Shown in pieces: positions 16,076 through 21,097 of a DNA stretch of 21,097 nt; position 1 is the first letter of the stretch, and every line of letters starts with the position of its first letter. The notes under the pieces were generated by a model. The model saw only the letters and a program-made list of their open reading frames with translations. It made no database searches and was not told the DNA's origin. The translations under genes and the position numbers were made by a program. The stretch is from Hydnum rufescens UP504 (taxonomy: Eukaryota > Basidiomycota > Agaricomycetes > Cantharellales > Hydnaceae), in the NCBI GenBank assembly GCA_014904985.1, contig MU129059.1, positions 1 through 21,097 on the forward strand, given 5' to 3'.

Positions 16076-18975
16076 AGGATGCGTCCTGCCTGACCAACAG
16101 ATTCTCCCCTCTCGAAAACTGTACATACGGAGTTGGAAATGACATGTTCTTCTCCGACGATGAGAGTGACGAATCTGAAAGCGTATCAACTGAGGTTGAC
16201 CCTGTCTATAACCCTCCCCCTTCTATCCGCCTCCTTTCTGAAGACCCCAGACGAGCCACAGAGATCAAGGTGAAAATCCAATCACCGTGGACTGGAGCGA
16301 TCTGTGCTGGAAAGGCCCTACTGGACTCCGGAGCCACCGGAATGTTCATGGACCTGACCTTCGCAAAGGAAAATGGTCTAGACATATGACCCCTTGCACG
16401 CCCGATCCCTGTCTACAATGTTGATGGAACACTGAATGAAATGGGGTCTGTCCATGAAGAGGTTGAGGTCATCCTCCGAATCAATGATCACTCCGAGCGG
16501 GTAGTGTTCTCCATGATCGGACTGGGGAAAACCAAGCTGATCATAGGGCACACATGGCTTCACCATCACAACCTGGAGATTGACTGGACAACTGGGGTAG
16601 TCACACTGACCCGGTGCCCATCTGACTGTCACATAGTGATCCGGAAGATGCGGAATGCGGAGCGTCAGTGAGGGAGAACCTCCAGGAAGACACTGGAAGA
16701 ACCCCGGACACCTCCCACTCCTATGGAGGATGATGCTGACGACATTAATGAGTCCCTGACACTGGAAAAAGGAGATGCCATCTTTGCAGCTTACTTCCCC
16801 AGTGACACTGAGCACTCCAAGATTGTCCGAGCAACAAGCACCCCTTCCCAGAGACTGGCGGAGGCTGCGAAAGCCAAAGCAAATGAGCCAGTGAAGATGT
16901 TCGAGGAGCTTGTCCCAGAGGAATTCCGTGACTTCTGAGATGTGTTTTCCAAGGACTCCTTTGATCAGCTCCCTGGCCGGAAACCGTGGGATCACCACAT
17001 TGAGTTTAACAAGGGAGCCCAGCTACCTCCCCCAGCCAAACTCTTCCCACTCTCCCCAGCAGAGCAAAAGGAACTTGATGACTTCCTGAAGGAAAACCTG
17101 GCCTCTGGTCGGATCCGCCCTTCCAAATCTCCTATGGCTGCCCCGGTGTTCTTTGTGAAGAAAAAAGATGGAGGTTTTCGGCTAGTCCAGGACTACCGGA
17201 AACTCAATGACATCACAGTCAAGAATGCATACCCCTTACCTCTGATCTCTGATGTCATTGACTGACTCCGAGGAGCCAAAGTGTTCGGGAAACTGGACTT
17301 GCGGTGGGGCTTCCAGAATATCCGGATGGCAGATGGAGAAGAATGGAAAGCGGCTTTCCAAACTAACCGAGGACTGTTTGAACCCTTGGTCATGTTCTTT
17401 GGACTTTGCAACTCTCCAGGCACCTTCCAGAACATGATCAATGACGTCCTCCGGGAATGGATTGACAATGGAGTGTGCATCGTGTATCTGGATGACATCC
17501 TAAGCTTTGCCAAGACCCAGGAGGAGTACGTCTGCGGTGTCCGAGGGATCCTGCAGACACTCCAGGAGAACAACCTCTTCTTGAAACCCGAAAAGTGTGA
17601 GTTCTTCCGGGACCGGATTGAGTATCTAGGGATGGTGTTCACCCCGGATCATGTGGAGATGGACCCTATCAAGGTTGCAGGCGTAATGGAATGGCTGGAA
17701 CCCAAGAACCTGAAGGAGACGCAGTCATTCCTTGGATTCATCAACTTCTACCGCCAGTTCATCCAGGATTTTGCCAAGGTTGCCAGACCTTTGAATGATC
17801 TCACCTGGAAGGACACTCCCTTCCAATGGGCCGATGCCGAATGTAATGCCTTCGTCAAACTGAAATCCCTTGTCACCTCCGCGCCGATCCTAGTCTTTCC
17901 CTCCGAGTCCAGATGCTTCCGAGTGGAAGCCGATGCCTCTGGATATGCAACCAGAGCAGTACTCTCGCAGCTCCAAGAGGATGGAAAGTGGCACCCAGTA
18001 GGTTTCCTATCGAAAAGCCTGTCAGAGGCTGAGAGGAATTATGACATCTATGACAAGGAGCTCATGGCCATTATCCGAGCTCTGGAGGCATGGAGACATT
18101 ACCTAGAGGGCTCTCCACATCTGATTGAGATCTTGACAGACCACCAGAACCTTCAGTACTTCCAGACTGCACAGAAGCTGAATCGAAGACAAGCCCGCTG
18201 GAATATTTTCCTTTCCCGGTTCAACTTCACCCTCCAGCACCACTCCGGATCACAGTCCGGGAAACCGGATGCTCTTTCACGGCGCCCAGACCATCCACGA
18301 GGAGACTCTGATAACTCCAATGTAGTCCTACAGAAGCCGACTGCTTTCCAGTCCCGTGCCCTAGACACCACAGAGGTTGTCGCAGTGGAAGGACCTAGTC
18401 AGAGCTTGATGGCTCGGATCAAAAGGGCAATGGAGATTGATGACAAAGTAGTCCAGATCATCAAGGAGTTAAATGGAGATGGCCTGAAGGCTCACCTGAA
18501 AGATTGGGAACTCCAAGGGTCTCTGGTCCTTTTCCATGGACGTGTCTATGTTCCACTGGACTCCAAACTCCGTCACGACCTAGTCCGTGAACACCACGAC
18601 ACCCCAACCACAGGCCACCCCGGGCGATGGAAGACATATGAACTTGTGTCTCGCCACTACTGGTGGCCAGGGATGTCACGGTATGTCGCAACCTATGTTT
18701 CCACCTGTGACACCTGCAATCGGACCAAAACCTTCCCATCCAAACCATCCAGAACTCTCCACCCTAATCCAGTCCCGGACCGCTGATGGCAAGTCATATC
18801 AGTGGACATGATCACGGAGCTCCCAGAGTTGCATGGATTTGACAGTGTGATGATCGTCGTCGACTGACTCTCCAAACGGATTCATGTGATGCCCACAACA
18901 ACCACAGTGGACTCCGCTCGGAGTTCGCCCGCCTTTTCCGAGACAATATGGTCTGGAGGCACCATATCCTCCATG
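16058..18975 (+). pseudogene. pol: Pol: protease, RT, RNase H, N-terminal integrase
   Basis: One frame from the gag overlap. Protease: ALLDSGATG with Asp at 16324-16326. [34 protein letters not shown], and the YLDD active site at 17485-17496 (DNGVCIVYLDDIL). RNase H: EADASGYATRAVL, YDKELMAI, TDHQNLQYF, then KPDALSRR. Integrase: HHCC zinc domain with His in GHPGRWKTYELV and CDTCNRTK, then the core's first Asp (VISVDMITELPE), LSKRIHVMPTT, and, after a frame change near 18920, ARLFRDNMVW. The rest of the core is deleted at about 18975. TGA codons lie at 16387, 16669, 16936, 17263, 18784 and 18865 (first bases), mostly where family members carry Arg or another basic residue. No TAA or TAG interrupts it. 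Confidence 0.92.
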
Positions 18976-19218
18976 GTGGTGAGAGGAGTATGAGGTGACG
19001 GTATTTGAAAACTCCTGCTATTTCGAGGCCGACTCCATATTGGTGAATGGAAGGCTACCCACCCTTGGAGACCCAATGGCTTCCAGAGACCAATCTAGGT
19101 AATGCCCCAGAAGTCATCACGGAGTTCCACCTTGCTCATCGGAAGCTCCACAGCGGAATCAGTGCCATTGACGTTCTTCCTCCCATTGGGTTCCGGGACA
19201 TGTCCACTCCTAACTGAA
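18976..19218 (+). pseudogene. Chromodomain and C-terminal tail of integrase
   Basis: Three frames must be combined to see it: EEYEV at about 18984, then YFEADSIL / a WK..Y-like core, and WLPETNLGNAPEVITEFHLAH ending at TGA 19216-19218. The aromatic residues of chromodomains (Tyr, WKxY, WLPE) are partly visible. Several frame changes look like one base missing from short homopolymers. The position directly after the deleted core identifies the element as a chromovirus. The domain is non-functional as read. Confidence 0.75.
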
Positions 19219-19290
19219 CCCCTGCAGCCTCCCAGACTGGTAGACCCATTGATCCCTGCTCCTCCCGGCCAAATCAGGACGATTGGCCCT

Positions 19291-19302
19291 AAGAGGGGGT
19301 GA
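19291..19302 (+). other. Polypurine tract
   Basis: AAGAGGGGGTGA abuts the TG of the 3' LTR: the expected plus-strand primer of reverse transcription. It has one T among purines. Confidence 0.8.
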
Positions 19303-19987
19303 TGTCAGGGTTTGTCCCTTACTCTGGTCCACTCCGGTCCACTCTGTGCCACTCCGGTCCACTCGCCACGGTCCACTCATCCTCCGGTCCCTTGATCCAC
19401 CCACTTCCGTCAGTTCTTCCGCTTAAGTTCCTTCACCCAGTCCCACTTTGCTTCTGGGCTGATTCCGGTTTTTGACTCCAATCAAACCCTTCTTGGTTTT
19501 CATTGTCCCCTTTCATTTCCCATTGCTTCCGGTTTGCCCCCTGCCGAGTTCCTTGTTCCTGTTCTGTCCCTTGAACCACCCACAGTTTAGCGTCACTCCC
19601 CCGTAGTATAGTCTCATGTTAAGTAGTCCTAAGAGCGAAGTCCAGAGACCCCCAAGCTTTGGTCTCTCAGGATTTCCGCTGTTACTCCGGACTACAGGTC
19701 AGCCTTCATCGTATTCCGTATTCATATTACATAACTCAGGGAGTTCCGCTGTTACTCGACTACAGGCTCCGGAGTTATTATCCAGTTGACTCCACAAGCT
19801 TAAGGACGGCTGTGGCTCATTTCCGCCTAGTCCCTTCCAGGGCTGGGCTGGACGCTCCTCTGCATCCCTAACCTCTATCTCTATTTCTTGCCCAGATTCT
19901 TGTAGACTAGGCTGGACTTGCACGGGCTTTACCGGAGATTATTTGTGGGTTTACATTTGTTTGGTGCCTCGTGCACGTGGCCTGACA
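19303..19987 (+). repeat. 3' LTR
   Basis: 685 nt, same order as the 5' LTR but with many single-base insertions and deletions (TATAAG reduced to TTAAG, CCCTGACA to CCTGACA) and a shorter 10-bp repeat block. The difference from the 5' LTR is large and rich in indels. Confidence 0.92.
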
Positions 19988-20540
19988 GTAGTCGTGGGGA
20001 TGTGGGGTGGAAGTCCTGGGGCATCACATCCAGGAGTTCTTTAAGTACGGTGGTCTTCGGGGCCATACTGCGCCAGCATGTACATATCATTGGTAGTCCC
20101 TCCAATGTTCCCAACGACCAAAGAACTGAATGGACAGTGATGTTTGTATATGGCTAATGACCATTCATATCTATCGAAACTATGCACCCGATTTCCCTCA
20201 ACCTGGAACAGGAAATCAGCATGAATGCAGAGATGAGATGCCAAAATAGTTTTATACAAGCATATTCTTTGAATAATGCGAGAGCTCTCTTGTGTTGGGT
20301 GATTGCCAGGTCTACCAGTCCAGTCCATGTGAGATTGGTTCTTAATAACACCATTTTCATTCCAGTGTCATGGCTTGACCTTCTTCAGCGAGGCAACAAA
20401 ATTGACCCTATATGTGGAGTCACCCTGACTTGCCCTCGAGCTGGCTGCCAAACCCCTGACATTCTCAGGACGATCCACTCCACAAGGGCATCACACAGTG
20501 CACCCATTGACTGCCAGAGTCACATTGAACGAGTGGATTG
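19988..20540 (-). other. Possible 5' remnant of gene A or another coding fragment
   Basis: If gene A extended past the retroelement its start would be here. A minus-strand frame of about 95 codons (20328-20041) reads HLCIHADFLFQVEGNRVHSF and ends in TAA. An overlapping minus frame and a plus frame (20182-20541) are open too, so the coding strand is not settled. No known domain recognised. Confidence 0.25.
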
Positions 20541-21097
20541 AGTATTTTTGCGGCAGACCAAGACGAACCCTTTCTACATTTCATCAAAAGCTCTAAACAA
20601 CAAGTTTAGATCTCACTGTCTGTTTTGTTGATTGTTGGTTGCACAGGCCCTGACTACCTTCATAATTGAAATCTAACCAACCATTAAGGATCTTTCTTTT
20701 TCAAAACATTCATCTGTGTCCTAAACAATTAGTACCCTACAGTGCCAAACCTTTCTTGATACTTCCACTAAATTTTCAACAGTAAATCATTTCCTGCGTT
20801 GCGTCATGTCAACCATTATACACAAGTATATTGTAAACATCGGAATATCAGTGTCGATCCTGATTTCAAGGCCTTGAATTGGCACGGTGACATAATACTA
20901 TGTTCAGCATTGGGATCGCACTCCCCTCTGCTTTGGGTCGCAGGCCACCCATAAGTCACATCACAGATATTTTAAGCCAGCTGATGTTGGAATGTCTCAT
21001 TGGTATTGAAAAAACATTGACTGATACAATACTAGAATCCCCTACATGTCGGCCCTCCCATCACCGATGAAGATTATCGAACATCGCATGGACACCC
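20541..21097. other. No gene seen
   Basis: Moderately A/T-rich sequence with stops in all frames. No RNA gene, repeat or TIR-like end was recognised. Confidence 0.5.

Larger units (their letters stand above)
14219..19987 (+). mobile_element. Ty3/gypsy chromovirus, Tf1/sushi-like, defective
   Basis: A 5.77-kb LTR retrotransposon with LTRs starting TGTCAGGG and ending CCCTGACA (5', 711 nt) or CCTGACA (3', 685 nt). Between them are a self-priming PBS, gag with a CCHC knuckle, protease, RT, RNase H, an N-terminal integrase part, a chromodomain and a polypurine tract, in gypsy order. It is defective: eight in-frame TGA codons, a deletion that removes most of the integrase, and indels through the chromodomain and 3' LTR. 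Flanks are GTAAG on the left and GTAGT on the right, matching at only three of five bases, so a target duplication is degraded or absent. Family members generally insert through integrase with chromodomain-guided targeting to chromatin. Confidence 0.95.

Noticed and set aside
394..18867. Nuclear genetic code with UGA as Trp or Arg
   Set aside because: Normal CGA and TGG codons are common in the same frames, CpG-to-CpA changes accompany the TGAs, and the affected frames are transposons or decayed genes. CpG decay is simpler; kept only as a test.

Overview
The window looks like nuclear DNA of a filamentous fungus, most likely an agaricomycete basidiomycete. This is inferred from spliceosomal introns of about 53-59 nt with CTAAC-like branch sites, a Ty3/gypsy chromovirus whose leader pairs with its own primer site (Tf1/sushi style), a Ty1/copia fragment, and low-complexity Ser/Pro/His-rich proteins. 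No rRNA, tRNA or CRISPR array was seen. It is an accessory, transposon-rich region.

Layout. 1-179: right end of a terminal-inverted-repeat (TIR) element. 180-1365 (-): a Ty1/copia pol fragment covering integrase to reverse transcriptase, with two in-frame TGA codons, trapped between two TIR ends. 1366-5815: a 4.45-kb TIR element with no recognisable protein and an odd design. A 654-bp near-perfect palindrome sits in the middle (3147-3800). On each side, arrays of intron-like modules point outward. Each module has a stem-loop (hairpin A, CACACCCGC...GCGGGTGTG) just before a GTRAGT donor, usually a second stem-loop (hairpin B, GCAAAAAGAGCAGC...GCTGCTCTTTTTGC) inside the intron, then a CTAAC-like branch site and a TAG acceptor. 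5816-6219 (+): an unidentified coding fragment. 6451-7075: a short relative of the TIR element carrying one such module. 7076-7368: another TIR-like end and the 3' flank of gene B.

7369-10414 (-): gene B, three exons, about 976 codons, function unknown. 10932-14218 (-): gene A, decayed (TGA codons and a frameshift), function unknown, with a Ser/His-rich middle. 14219-19987 (+): a chromovirus with two LTRs, TATA box, self-priming leader/PBS pair, gag, a gag-pol overlap with a GGATTTT slippery heptamer, protease, RT, RNase H, a truncated integrase, a damaged chromodomain and a polypurine tract. 19988-21097: possible 5' remnant of gene A, then sequence in which nothing is recognised.

The main candidate for something undescribed is the 1366-5815 element: divergent, palindrome-centred arrays of repeated introns with covarying hairpins. 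A second window-wide pattern is that every internal stop noticed in the decayed reading frames is TGA (none TAA or TAG), together with CpG-to-CpA changes at conserved Gly codons. That fits CpG deamination of CGA codons.
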